DNA of 64,000 bases from Polytrichum commune (Eukaryota > Streptophyta > Polytrichopsida > Polytrichales > Polytrichaceae). Below are positions 10,772 to 22,276 of the stretch, piece by piece. The notes below the pieces were generated by a model. It saw nothing but the letters and a program-made list of their open reading frames with translations, searched no databases and was not told the DNA's origin. The stretch is from the NCBI GenBank assembly GCA_950295325.1, contig OX485806.1:11840001-11904000 (forward strand), written 5' to 3'. Every line of letters begins with the position of its first letter. Positions within the stretch are counted from its first letter, which is position 1. The position numbers were made by a program, and so were the translations under genes.

Positions 10772-12135
10772 CTCGGCCTCTAATATGCATCCCACCTTCC
10801 GTCACATGTGTTCACCTAATATGTGTCTATGAGGGTTTCGGCTTGTGTGAAGTAATTTGGGATGTTAGTTAAGTTCTACGGTTAGGTGAGCTGGTCTAGG
10901 TACAGAGTAAGTGTCGACTTAAGCTAAATTAGTTCAATTGGTTTGCAGTGCAGGTGTTATTCGTTGTGTTGTTGTTTTTGTTGTTGTTGCTACATTGGAA
11001 GCTAGTGATTCCATGGAAGAAGACCCATTGATTGTTGATAGCAGTCACTGTGATGACGAGTCTAAAGTAGTATAGCTAAGCGATCATGCACAAAAATATG
11101 CTAAAGATGTTTTGAATTTTATGGTTAGCCAAGGTTTTCAGATTTTCAACACCCAGGAGTTGTTAGGAATGGAAAAAATCCATAACAAACTCATTAGAAT
11201 TGGTGTTGGACAATAAACATCACTAAAACAATGTGACATTAGAAGCTCCTTTGTCTCTAGTGAGAGGTCTTTACCTGGTCTCAATGACAGATTATGATGT
11301 GCTCTTGCTGTTATTCACAATTTTGAATTAGAGTTTACATGTAAAAACATTGAAGTCTTGTATTTGTTATTTTCTTTTTTTACATTGAAATTTTATTTTG
11401 ATTGTCTACCTATTTTTTTTGATAATATCACATTATGCACAAATCTTCAGAATGTGACATTATCAAATATGACACCTTCAATGCTTATATCACACTTTAT
11501 GGTGAAACGGATGCTGTGATATTATCAAGGTTAGACTGTACCAATATGTTGAAATGTCAGTACCGTTTCAATATACTCAAACATCAATGTTTCATTATTG
11601 AAATTATTATTCTATCTTTTCACCATGTGTGTTCTTTAAGTTTGGTCTCACTTATATTATAATAGTATTGAACATCGCTTAAATGATAAACATGATAATG
11701 TGCACTTTGAACAAAAATTTCAATACATACATGAAGGGCAATTTTTGAGCTAACCCTTCATTTTGAAAGGGAAAATTTTAAGTTACCCTTCCTTATGAAA
11801 TACAAGCAACCCTTCAAATTTATTCCCTGACACTAAACACCATAAACAATGTAACAATACTTATTGAATGCAGGGCCTAGTAAACAAATTAAACTTTTTA
11901 GGTTTGATCACCCCACCTTATTTTTCACTCGGAAATTAAACTCAAGGTTTTGATGATGATTTCAAGACAAAATTGCTCAGAAAAGAAATATTTGGACTAC
12001 AAGGGAGCGCTAAATTGTCGTCCAAAGTATTCCAATGTGCTACTCTCACTGTCATAATGTAGATTTTTCAATTAATATTTTTGCTTAAACATGTTACTTA
12101 TGTTGATGAATTGTATCATATGGGCAATTAGTAGG
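10772..12135. other. gene-free stretch
   Basis: No recognisable gene. Short open frames at 11.43-11.66 kb have no motif. TGACACTAAACACCATAAAC near 11828 is a fragment of the repeat shared by 12.14 and 52.76 kb. Confidence 0.35.
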
Positions 12136-12139
12136 CTAG

Positions 12140-12240
12140 CCTTGACACTTTGAGACCCCGCCGGCATCTAGTTTAGGCCCTTCGCACATTGTGCACTTGA
12201 CACTAAACATCATAAACGGTGTAGTACCTTCTTACATGTG
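12140..12240 (+). repeat. dispersed repeat shared with 52.76-52.85 kb
   Basis: The landmarks CTTGACACTTTG, GGCATCTAGTTTAGGCC and GACACTAA...ATRAACRRTG occur in the same order and spacing at 52757-52850. The copies are direct and perhaps 80% alike by eye. Confidence 0.7.
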
Positions 12241-12659
12241 GTGAAATATATATGTATATGAATATGTATGTGTATATGTATAATTTTTGAGCTGCATATA
12301 TATAGGTCCATTCAACTGAATCGTTTTTGAGAGTAGAGATTATCAACGTTTCAATACATAGTACACTCTTTTAAACGTGTCTTCTTGATGTTTGCTCTTT
12401 GATCCTCACTGAACCCCATACCATTCAAATATAGGGGTTTCGGTTTATGTACCAGCCAAGCGGTGGCGGTGGCCGTATCATATCTAAATTGAACCATTGT
12501 GATGGAATCAAGCCATTTGGACGAAAGCTCATTTGGTAAGTTAAGTGAATCATAAGTGAAAGCACCGACTAACATCATACAGTTTGCAATCAATACCCTC
12601 TACAGTTAGTAGGAAGTACCCTTCCTACTAACCCACACCCTCCTTAATGAGAACGGGTG

Positions 12660-12968
12660 AAACTACACCCTAGCCTACTCGTCCGCCCATCATGGTCCGG
12701 CGTCTAGGATCTGGGCCGTCCATTATTGACGGCACAATCCTGACCATCGGCACTTGGGCGAAGGGACGTGGCCGTTCCCAATCTTGGGTCCAGAATGACC
12801 TCCCCCGCTCAACACTTTCATTGTGTTTTCTCCTCTTCGATCCTAGTGTTTTCTCCTCTTGGTTCTTCCGTTGCAATATTGTGCACCCTCTCCCTCTCCG
12901 CACCCGGCTCCAAGTGTATTATGCATTTGCCTTCGTCTATGCTCCTTGCTTCATTGAAATTGCTGATC
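12660..12968 (+). promoter_or_regulatory. GC-richer stretch, possible leader of the ParB-like gene
   Basis: This block has markedly higher GC than its surroundings and CT-rich runs (CTCCCTCTCCGCACCC) like those ahead of the PAS gene at 59.8 kb. It lies 1.5 kb upstream of the exon at 14450 on the same strand. A promoter or non-coding first exon is plausible. No ATG-initiated protein here is convincing. Confidence 0.25.
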
Positions 12969-13155
12969 TAGTATGCACCTTGCACCTTGCTTCACTGCCA
13001 TCCGGTTGATCTCTTCTAGTATGCACCTTGTTTCATTGAAATCTGGTTGATATCTTGTAGTATGCACCTGGTTCACTCCAATCTGGTTGATATCTTGTAG
13101 TATGCACCTGGTTCACTCCAATGTGGTTGAGCTCTGCCTCTAGTATGCACATTGC
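12969..13155 (+). repeat. 40-48-bp minisatellite (AGTATGCACCTGGTTCACTC)
   Basis: The start AGTATGCACCT or a close variant occurs near 12970, 13018, 13059, 13099 and 13142, each followed by TTCA...CCAATCTGGTTGATATCTT. The units at 13059 and 13099 are almost identical. Confidence 0.85.
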
Positions 13156-13976
13156 TCAACAATCTGCATCTTCCTTTTTTCAATTCACAATCTGCATCAT
13201 ATCTCCCTTTTCGCACATTCCTCCACCCTCCTGAAGTGCCATCCACACCTGGGATCCACTCAGTATATCACAAAAAGCATCCTGGTTATGTTTATTTCAT
13301 TGAATGCATTTTGCTTGACGTTTTTCTATACATTAGGCACCCTGAATTCTTATTAAGAAATCTTCTTTTGTTTGTTCCATCTCCATGGATTCGGGATGTT
13401 CACCCTGATACTCTTGATTTCTAAAGAGTATGCACCTGGAGCCTCCAAGTGTATTAAGTCAATTTTCGTGTTCCACATTGTTTGTTTGCTATGCTTCATT
13501 GAAATCTTCACCCCCAGCATCCTAAATTTGTTCAGTGCAATCGGCATCTTGAATTTTCCTTCGATATGCTCACTTTTTGAGGTATTTACAACTGGAACCT
13601 AATCACATTCTGGTTTTTCTTTTTCAATCCAGGCCCCTGAATCCTTGCAGCATAAGCATTCAGATTAGCCATATTCCTGTACACAATATTAAATAACCTC
13701 CATCTTGATCCATGTAGCAAGACATGGTATTGGTTTCTACAGTAATCAGAACTTATGTAAAATCCCCACTCCTGCTCTTATTGTTGATTCCAAGTGAAGG
13801 TCGTGCAAGCAGAGACTGAGTAGCAAATATACATCCATACTCTTCACACATCAGGTACACTTCCCGGCTTGCATTGAATGTCAAAGACATAGAAATAAGA
13901 AGTATATTTCAAGATATAGTGGTGGGAAATATCCCCGTTCACACCTGACTGTACGGACACTCTTCAGGGTTGGAGG

Positions 13977-14380
13977 CGCTGGGCCACTTTCACTCGATCG
14001 AGTGAAAGTGGCCCAGCGTTGGCGTGCTGGCTGCCTGAGCCATGGCTGGCCACTGGCCACTTTCACTCGATCGAGTGAAAGTGGCCCAGCGCTGGCGTGC
14101 TGGCTGCCTGAGCCATGGCTGGCCACTGGCCACTTTCACTCGATCGAGTGAAAGTGGCCCAGCGCTGGCGTGCTGGCTGCCTGAGAGCCATGGCTGGCCA
14201 CTGGCCACTTTCACTCGATCGAGTGAAAGTGGCCCAGCGCTGGCGTGCTGGCTGCCTGAGAGCCATGGCTGGCCACGGTCCACTTTCACTCGATCGAGTG
14301 AAAGTGGACCAGCGCTCGCGTGCTGACTGCCTGCTTGTGCCATGGACAACCATGGCTCACTTTCACTCGATCGAGTGAAA
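13977..14380. repeat. palindrome array 2 (six 20-base cores, about 75-bp period)
   Basis: Cores TTTCACTCGATCGAGTGAAA lie at 13988-14007, 14061-14080, 14134-14153, 14209-14228, 14284-14303 and 14361-14380, with steps of 73, 73, 75, 75 and 77 bases. The linker is conserved: GTGGCCCAGCGCTGGCGTGC, then TGGCTGCCTGAG, then CCATGGCTGGCCACTGGCCA. The palindrome extends into the flanks; around the first core it spans about 42 bases, CGCTGGGCCAC to its complement. Because the unit is open in several frames, both strands show long reading frames of repeated SLDRVKV, FTRSSES or FHSIE; these are artefacts. The array ends 69 bases before the predicted splice acceptor of the ParB-like exon. Confidence 0.97.
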
Positions 14381-14449
14381 GCATTAATGTTGAGTTGAGT
14401 GATGCATTAATGTGGCTTGAAGATTAACTTATTTCACATACCATTGCAG

Positions 14450-16219
14450 GAGGCATGGACAAAGTTGTTTTCTGGACAGATATAGTTGGAGTCAAACAAA
14501 CAGGACCAACTGCTCAATGGGTAATTAGAGACTCTCATTTGCAGAAGTGGTCGCTGGCCATTAACAAGAGAAACAAATCTTCAGGGTACGAGCTTATATT
14601 TACGTACAAGGTAAACAATAGTTGGATTCCGAACCCTGGAAATCCAATTACCATCGCTCATGTGGGAGCGAGGGACAGGCTAGAGGTTTCGGTTATGGAG
14701 GGGGTGGAAGAGAGAATTTTATCAATTGATTGCAAGAAGCATACATTTCTCTTGGTGCCATTTTATGAGTCCATGGCCTCATTCCCTTCGAAGGAGAAGG
14801 AAGAGATAGAGAAGGTGATGTCATCTGGAATATCCAAAAGAGCCATAAACTTTGTGTTGGAGACACTGGAAGACATCAACAGTAGAGAGGCAGCTACACG
14901 GGAAGAATCAAGGCAGCAAAAGAAGAAGCAAGCCGAGGTTATACTGAAATCCAAGGCCGATGAAGGTGGCAGCTCTATTGGACAACAGCCGAAGGCAAAG
15001 AAGGGGAAAAAACCTGAAGAGCTAACCGCATCACTGGAGACGGAGAGAAGGAAGCCTCACGAGGTGGTGCCCCACGTTTCTACAGATTCTCAGAACACGG
15101 AGAGGGATGCTGGGGATGCCGGGAGTGGAAGGAAAAAGAAAGCAAAGAGGGCTTTGTCACCCGAGAAGAAATCAAAGCAAAAGAAAATGAAGCCCGACGT
15201 TGTTATGCATGAGGAAACCCCACTGGTCTTGACTCAAGCGGAGAAGGGTCGAGTTATATCGCAAGGTCAACAACCCAGCCTTGAGGAAGCTGCTCTGGAT
15301 AGGAAGAAGTTTTTGCAACTTTTTGGGCACATTTATCCATTCGGCGCAGAATCGATATTCCGTGTACCCATCAAACAAATGAAGGGCGCAAAAGCTTATC
15401 AAGTTACGCGGCCTTTGGATCCAAGTGGGGTGAACCTCATGAAGAACTACCTTATCCAAACCCCGCCTGCTTGGCCTCAGCACAATCTGTGTTTGATGCC
15501 GAAGTTCAAGAAAGGTGAGACATGGCGAGAAGGCATGACATGGGATGACATCAAGAACATGCAATTCGCCATAATCAATGGGCAACATACTGTAGCCGCA
15601 TCTACGGAAATAATTGCTCATCGAGATACCGATCCGAAGCTCAAGGAGAAGTTAAAGGTGTGGCCCTGCACAATTGTGTGGACAGAGGATCCGAGCATGA
15701 CCGTCAGGCTTTCATATACATTGAACAATTCGAACTCGTTCAACAAGTTCACACCGACATGGACTACACAAATTCTGTATTGTCGCAGGGTTTGGGTGAA
15801 GTTGAACAAGCCCGAAAAGCAGCGTGCGAACGCCTCTGAGGCTACACAGGACCCTGAGAAAACATTGGCTTGGAAGGTATGTTACTCTGCTCCCTTAATT
15901 CATCAGACCTCAAGTGTTGACATGACCTCACACCACTTTCACTCGATCGAGTGAAAGTGGTGAGGCGCACCTAAAGTGTTGACATGGCCTCACACCACTT
16001 TCACTCGATCGAGTGAAAGTGGTGAGGCGCACCTCAAGTGTTGACATGGCCTCACACCACTTTCACTCGATCGAGTGAAAGTGGTGAGGCGCACCTAAAG
16101 TGTTGATCATGCAGGCATTGTAAACCATTGTATCCTAAACCAATGTATCCTATATCCATGATGTGCAGAACTTTACTACCAGCATGGAGGCCGTACTGTA
16201 CGGACTGCATGTGTCATAG
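14450..16219 (+). CDS. lysine-rich protein with a DGQHR/ParB-like motif
   Basis: The main exon runs from acceptor TTGCAG|GAGG (14449/14450) to donor TGGAAG|GTATGT (15876/15877), with ATG at 14455 giving 474 residues. A second exon from GTGCAG|AAC at 16169 keeps phase 0 and ends NFTTSMEAVLYGLHVS at a stop, 16217-16219. Residues 1-130 are an unrecognised globular region. Residues 150-260 are rich in K, E, R and Q with basic clusters (KKKAKR, KSKQKKMK) suited to nuclear entry. Residues 300-440 contain FRVPIKQM, VTRPLDPSGV and INGQHTVAAS (NGQH at 375-378), which resemble the DGQHR/ParB-N fold of ParB, sulfiredoxin and DndB-type proteins. The ParB DNA-binding helix-turn-helix was not seen. Both flanks hold arrays of one palindrome. 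Upstream coding exons may exist. Without splicing, the frame would run into the palindromes and end HHFHSIE. Confidence 0.6.
15925..16100. repeat. palindrome array 3 (three 20-base cores, 62-bp period)
   Basis: Cores lie at 15937-15956, 15999-16018 and 16061-16080, spaced exactly 62 bases. The unit is the core plus GTGGTGAGGCGCACCTAAAG and TGTTGACATGGCCTCACACC. The linker differs completely from array 2, but the core is identical. The array is inside the predicted intron 15877-16168. Confidence 0.97.
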
Positions 16220-18430
16220 TCTCCATAAGAAGAAAAGAAAGATAACTCCAAGCTTTGACAACATAACATTCTTCAATTGTCGGCGCATGTGTGGAGATTC
16301 AAGAATAATTATGGGGGGAATCGATTTTCCAATTTAACATAGTAATCGTGAAAACATCACATTCACACATAACTTTTTTTCTTCTTCAGGGTTGACTTAG
16401 TTTCTAGTCTTGTGGAGTGCGCTTGAACTTTGGAAAGACTTGTAGTTGACAAAAACTTGTGCAGTTGACAAAAGTTGTCTCCAAAGACCATTTGAAGTTG
16501 GCCCTTCCTTGTATTTGAGAAAATGACATATATGACATTTTTACGTGCCACGTGACGTTTTCAACAACACCATGTTACATGAATTCGGTACATCCTAACT
16601 TTGAATGGGACAACCTTGTTCTTCATATGGAAGGGAAGAGAGGCAAGGTATGTTATGATTAGGATACGGCGAATATTATGTAGTGGAAAAACATTGTGAA
16701 CCGCCATGAATTGTTGGTTTGATAGAGAAACTAACCAAGCATTATTGCCTTGTCTTGGAGACAGTGTCCGAGAAGATTTTTGGGGATAATCGTTCGAGAT
16801 CCTAGTGATTCCAAGACCAACCGGTTACATGTTGACAAGTCTCCATTTTTTCTTCATTAAATTGAGGAATATTCTACAAATTAATCTAAATGGATCGGTA
16901 ATTTTTCATGATATCTTGAACTTTAAGTAGTTATTTCTCAAACTCAACCGGTTCATCCGTAAGTAATGGTTAGTTTTCTCCATTTATTGGTTGGAGAATC
17001 AGAGTATGACATATGACATCCCACATTCCTCATCGACATGCAAGCCTCAAGGTCCCACATGGTGTTTAGTTTACATAAAAACTCCCACCATACATGGATA
17101 TGAGGTTTCTTTTTGTTGTTTGTCCCAAACTTGTCAAATGCCCGTCACAATCATTGGCCCCATCCGAAATGTATACATGATGCACATTTGGCAGGTGCAA
17201 AAACCAACCATGTACATATAGAATACATTTGGTAGCACAATCATGACGAGAGAAACTGAACTTGGGGCCACGTTTGGTGGTTATCATACCCGAATCAATG
17301 GCTTAGGGCAAACTTTCCATGTGCCAATTGTTATGCCAAAGCTTTCACAAACATCTTCATGCATCTGGCTGGCCAAGCACTTCCATGCGGAGTTTGCGGG
17401 GCAACGTATGAGAGAATAGATTTGTCTTGTTGTCCAACACGAAAGCCGAGCCGTGGCCTTCCTCGCATGTAACCATTTTGAATGTTGCACGAGTGGGTTT
17501 ATAAACTTTACATCTTGGGATTGTAGAGAAATTAAACTAAACCAACAAACAAATAATGACAACTTTGATTAGGGTTTGTTGAATAAGAATAGCGGCACCA
17601 AGAAACATTATGGTGTTTTACATTACAATCTCAGGCCCACATCAACAAATGTATGGTAATCGTGGGGCCCAAAATAGAGAGGTCACCAAGTCTCCCTCCT
17701 CAAACTTCCACTTACCCCTACAATTGTGTCGGATGTCGAATCTCATCTTCGAGGGTAGATTAATGCATACTTTCCAACTGAAGGGGGTCCCAATTTTTGG
17801 ACAACTAAGTAGTGGTTTTTGCCAACGTTGACAACACATTGAAGTGTGCCCTTATGCGCCTTATGTTCATAACAATGGGGCCATTCACGGTTGGGGACTA
17901 CTTTTGGCCGTCTAACGGAAAACGGACTTTTTTGGATAACTTCACATGCTTGGTATGCTTAGATTTGTATTGTGAAGCATATTTTGGATCATACCTACAT
18001 TTCATACTCCATATCGAGTACACTGACAAAGTTAATTTAGAAGGAATAGGGTCATCTAAGATATCCTTTTGATTCCTTAAAGGACATTCAGGAGTGTTGT
18101 CTTAATTGTTCACCTTAGGATCAAGGAATGAAAAGGACAACAAGAATCAATCGAAACGATCCCAAAATTTTTCCTCACACTCATCGCTCAAGTGTGTACC
18201 AATAGAACCAAATATGTATTGAATAGCAATTGCCCAACTTTACATGTGGCACCAAACATGTCCAAATATACATATACTCACGGCCACACGTAAAAGGAAC
18301 GTCTAGTATTAGAATTGGACAAAAAAATTTATATGAATGGACACATGACACTTTTACCAAGGTACCAAGATACATGACAGGAAATAATTGACCACCAATG
18401 CACACCTAAATAGCAAAAAAATGCCATTGA
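16220..18430. other. gene-free stretch
   Basis: I see no domain-bearing frame. Short frames at 17.0-17.6 kb on both strands lack motifs. GAAAATGACATATATGACATTTT near 16520 is a small near-palindrome. Nothing else stands out. Confidence 0.35.
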
Positions 18431-18437
18431 TGTGGCC

Positions 18438-18464
18438 TAGGGTTTAGGGTTTAGGGTTTAGGGT
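18438..18464 (+). repeat. interstitial telomere-type repeat (TTTAGGG)3-4
   Basis: TAGGG is followed by three exact TTTAGGG units and a T, then non-repeat AT-rich sequence. Confidence 0.93.
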
Positions 18465-18792
18465 GATTATTAAATAATAATAAAAATCTTTCTTGATAAA
18501 GCTTATGAACTATCTACTTACTTATGTAAAATTTATTGATCAAATAATAGTAAATCATGATAAAAAACAAGATCAATGTGACAAAGTCCTTAAGTCCTTT
18601 GTCCCAAAAGTAGTACCTCAACCGTGAATGCCCCCCAATACTCGACACTAGGGTGTAGTTTCCTTGGTGTTGGGAATTTTGGAAGAATAATTTCTCAGTT
18701 GTGTTGGGCCACCTTTTTTGAATGACCACAACTTAACTTGGCTATTGTTCACTCTACAAGAGCGAACAACCAAGTGGGTTTCTATAGCCGAG

Positions 18793-19170
18793 ACTACACT
18801 ACATCTAATATTCAGTGTCATATGGCATTTAATGTCACTATGGTAACTTTTCGGATGACACTTCCTATGAATAAGTGAACAAGTATTGTCATTGATGACG
18901 GACGAGTTCATCCATTGGCTAAAACCGTACCTTCTCTTGCCAGCAACTTGTGATGAAATATTGTCATGGATGATTGAAATTTGGATGAAAAACACTTGGT
19001 AAGTGACAGTAATTGCAACACTACAAATCTACAATCCCCAAATAAATATACAAGGAGTGACAAATAATGTTGGTTTAATATTTAGTGTTGGTGACACTAT
19101 ACTACGCTTTACAATTAGTATTGAGCAAGGCAATTGGAATTGGTGACGCTAAATGTTGTATTTAGTGTAG
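18793..19170 (-). mobile_element. TTTAGTGTAG miniature element, family A copy 1
   Basis: The ends CTACACTACATCTAATATTC and, inverted, CTACACTAAATACAACATTT form imperfect terminal repeats. The body matches 38509-38840 and 49318-49671 in opposite orientation. Shared landmarks are GTCACCAATTCTAAT, AGTGTCACCAACACTAAAT, CACTTACCAAGTG, GGCCAATGGATGAA and CATGACAATATT. No coding capacity. Confidence 0.85.
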
Positions 19171-19284
19171 GGTAGTATTGTTCATGTTTGCCTTTGAATA
19201 TGGAATGTTTGCTTGCATGCTAGCTGGGTTGGCTGCTGTATCCTGTGATTTAATTAAATTAAATTGACCTGCATGGTCACTTTG

Positions 19285-19854
19285 AGGGCCACATCACACA
19301 TGAGCCAAGAGCCGTGACCTTGTAATGGTGAGGACCCTTACTCTCATTCAAAGGCCGTACCATGGGTGTTGGGAAAGCCGTTTTATGTAGTCACGGGCCC
19401 TCAAGCATAGTGTGAAGTGAGAATGGACCATGTTGTGGGACCATTGCATATTTTGTTGGTGGAAAAATTGGGGAGGATTTGGTTCAATTTAATATGTCTC
19501 AAACTTTATCAATTTAAGAGAATTACTTGGTGGTGTTTGTGTGTCCTGGAATCTGCCCTGAAATATGTCCTGCTGGAAGATTTTTAAAAATAAATAAATC
19601 ATGGTCTCCTGGAATTTCACCAGGTCCAACTCTTGGAGGTGGGCCTGCCGCAAATTGCGGTAGACCATGCACCCTTATCCATAACCTACCATGTAGGACT
19701 CCATGTAGACTTTTCATCCACGAACTTTTCTTTGGGCCTTTAGACCTTCACCTCCTAGTGTGAAGTGAACTTGGATGGTCTCCGCCTTTTCGACCAATGA
19801 GAGCTTATACATTGTCATGGTCAGGGCCTTCAGCGTTGTGTGTGAAGTGGCCCT
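19285..19854. mobile_element. AGGGCCACTTCACAC miniature element, copy 1
   Basis: It begins AGGGCCACATCACACATGAG and ends with the complement of AGGGCCACTTCACACACAAC, so about 15 terminal bases are inverted repeats. The first 60 bases (ATGAGCCAAGAGCCGTGACC and onward) and the CGGGCCCTCAAGCATAGTGTGAAGTG block match 39130-39617. Length is about 570 bases with no protein. The superfamily is uncertain. Confidence 0.75.
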
Positions 19855-19859
19855 TAGTT

Positions 19860-21740
19860 TGTTATAAAGTCAACTCCCAAAATACAAGTGTACAGATTTA
19901 TGGGCAGCTTCACTAGCTCGCCACTAGCTTGTCCCTTTTAGAAAAGAGAGCAGACTTATTAGTAGCTTGAGTGCAGTGTATATGTTTGACAAAGTTTTTG
20001 CAAGTTTTTCTCTTTTGACACGCAAAAATTTGCACAAAAAAATGCACGTCAATTGACACGCACAATCTAGAAATTGACACGTACTGCGACTTCTAAAGAA
20101 AAAAACCACACGTCAATTGACACACTAGAAATTGAAATGACACGTATTACTTGACTACTATAAAGTGCAACTCAAGTATCCGGAAAACATAACCTATAAC
20201 AGTAGGAGAACTTCCTACACTCACTCACATACTTAAGTTCAACTTTGCTCTTGCAATTTCCTTTGTAACCGGGAGCTAAGACGGTGATTGGAAAGCGAGA
20301 CTAACTAGGAACATGGCGAGGCAAGTGTTTGTATCACTGTGGTGCTTGCACATCCTCCACTCCATATGAGTTTTTTCTTGCTTCCAACCAATGTGAGTTT
20401 TTCTTGCTTTCAACCAAAGTTGTTTTGAGCAATTTCCTTTGAATCGCAAAGCTCCCTTGTTGAAAGCATCTGAATCCCTTTGAGCTTTCTTGGAGCTGGA
20501 GAGGCTTCTTATTGCAAAAATGATGCAGAAGTGGCACGAAGATCAACGCATGCTTTCGGTTAGGATTGATTGTAGCGCACTTTGTTCCAGAGTGAATTGT
20601 TCTGTTGGGATAATTAACCTGTAATTATGAAGTTGTGATTGTGTGGTTGCTTTCCACTTCCCCTGCCTCTCTAGAAACATTTGGAGAAACATGCGAGACC
20701 GAAGGATATTTACGCTCGATTGATAGTTTTTTTTTGTTACAAATCAAGTTTTTTTTTTATTATTCAAAATATTAGTTTTCTAAAATATTGTGTAAGCCCA
20801 AAATTGAGGTGACATTTTGGAATAAAATGTAGATGTCAATTGACATTCATTTTTGTTTTTGAAAACGCCACGTGACACTTTGGATTTGAGGTTGAACGTC
20901 ACATGAAATTTGTCAAACATACACACTACTTGAGTGATATTATGTTGCTTATCTACACTATGTTTGAAAACCTAACTAGTATATACTCAATAATATTCAC
21001 AAGCTTTAAACTGAAGCTTCAGTTGATGAAGATCCTATCACGGGTAGGTCACTCTAAGGCATTTTTGTGCACCACGTGCGGTTGGGTTTTTTTTGTTTTG
21101 GGGCTATTTACCTTCAAGGGTTGAATTAAAGCTTCCCTATAATTACTTAAATTTCAAAAATGGCCCATTTGTTTGCACCCTTCCATTACTTATATTGTCC
21201 AAGTCACTGCAATTTTTTGTACTCTATATTCCTTTTAAGTAATAAAAGCTAATCTACTTCCTAACGCATTGACGAGTGTTAAGGGAAACCATGGAAACAA
21301 AGAAGGGTGCAAACAGTAATATCATTGCAAACAAAGTTATGAAGAAAACACATAGGAGACCATAGCAAACATACTAAACATACCTTCTAGGATCCTTATC
21401 TTCAGCCCCTATATTAATTTTACAAAAAATAATGGCCTACATTTTATGTCCACTAACTTACTTATAATGGGATTGTCTACATTTAATGGCCGCTTCATTA
21501 TTTGGAATTCCTTTATAATTTTTATTTCAAATGATTTTAATCCTCTCTATATTATGCCGCACGTCGTTTTTAAAATGCACTAAGTGACCTACCCGTGGAT
21601 CCTATATACATTAGATAATTGGAACTCCTTTTTTGCCTTCAAGATTAAATAAAGATAAAAAAAAATTTAAAGCATGTTTTCCACTTAACATAGGCCCTTA
21701 GTGCTTTTGCTAATCACTCAATTTACATTAGTACATCTTG
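19860..21740. other. gene-free stretch with TATA-like site
   Basis: ACTATAAAGTGCAACTC near 20157-20174 and a CTTCCTACACTCACTCACAT stretch shortly after look like a promoter and start region, but no reading frame of interest follows. 20040-20140 repeats ACGTCAATTGACAC several times. Otherwise nothing recognisable. Confidence 0.3.
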
Positions 21741-21745
21741 GGCCA

Positions 21746-22276
21746 GTTTACACCATGGACCATGAAGTATGACCATGAAAGATGGCCTTATTCCATGGTT
21801 TTATTTCTTCAAAAATCAATTTACAAAGCCTTTGGGACCCTCACTAGGTGTAAACTAAATTTGGACCAAGAGGAATGATTGTGCACCAAAAACTAAATAT
21901 GTTGAATTTTTAAATATATGCCCAAAAAATGTATTTAAAAAAAAAAACCGGGGTTGACTGTTCTCTTGTCTTCTCTTGTCTTCATCTTCTCTTTCCCAAA
22001 AAAAATTCATTGAAATTTTATTATAACAACATTTCTATGCCATGGCCCTTGCCTTTTCTATTAGAGCACCTCTTTTGCCTCTCCCACTGCAAAACCCGTT
22101 GGACCATGCCAATTGATAATGTAGGCCTTAAAAATATGTCTTCTAAGGACCTCAAACTCCATGGTCACTTAGACATTTTTGTTCTTGGTGTAAACCAAAG
22201 TGGTCCCGGGACGAATTCAACAACCAATCACATATTTTACATGGCCTTGGGACGACTTCATGGTCCCATGGTGTAA
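21746..22276. mobile_element. TTTACACCATGG miniature element, copy 1
   Basis: The left end GTTTACACCATGGACCATGA and the right end CATGGTCCCATGGTGTAA are inverted repeats. The element matches 48305-48818 inverted. Shared internal blocks include GGTGTAAACCRAAGTGGTCCC, GAATTCAACAACCAATCACA and GACCTCAAA. No protein is encoded; the short frame across 21.93-22.28 kb is not conserved in the other copy. Confidence 0.85.

Noticed and set aside
12692-13009. 105-residue plus-strand frame
   Set aside because: It crosses the start of a minisatellite, has no recognisable domain, and the composition fits a leader region better.
13881-14378. Overlapping reading frames on both strands repeating SLDRVKV, FTRSSES and FHSIE (also at 4983-5513)
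   Set aside because: They are the palindrome translated in different frames. Frames overlap on both strands and share no other homology, so they are not genes.
13977-14380. CRISPR-like array
   Set aside because: Repeats are regular, but the linkers are near-identical instead of unique spacers, and the host is eukaryotic.
13981-16080. True parS sites
   Set aside because: Half-sites TTTCAC/GTGAAA match, but eight extra central bases separate them and no ParB helix-turn-helix was seen. Kept only as a hypothesis.
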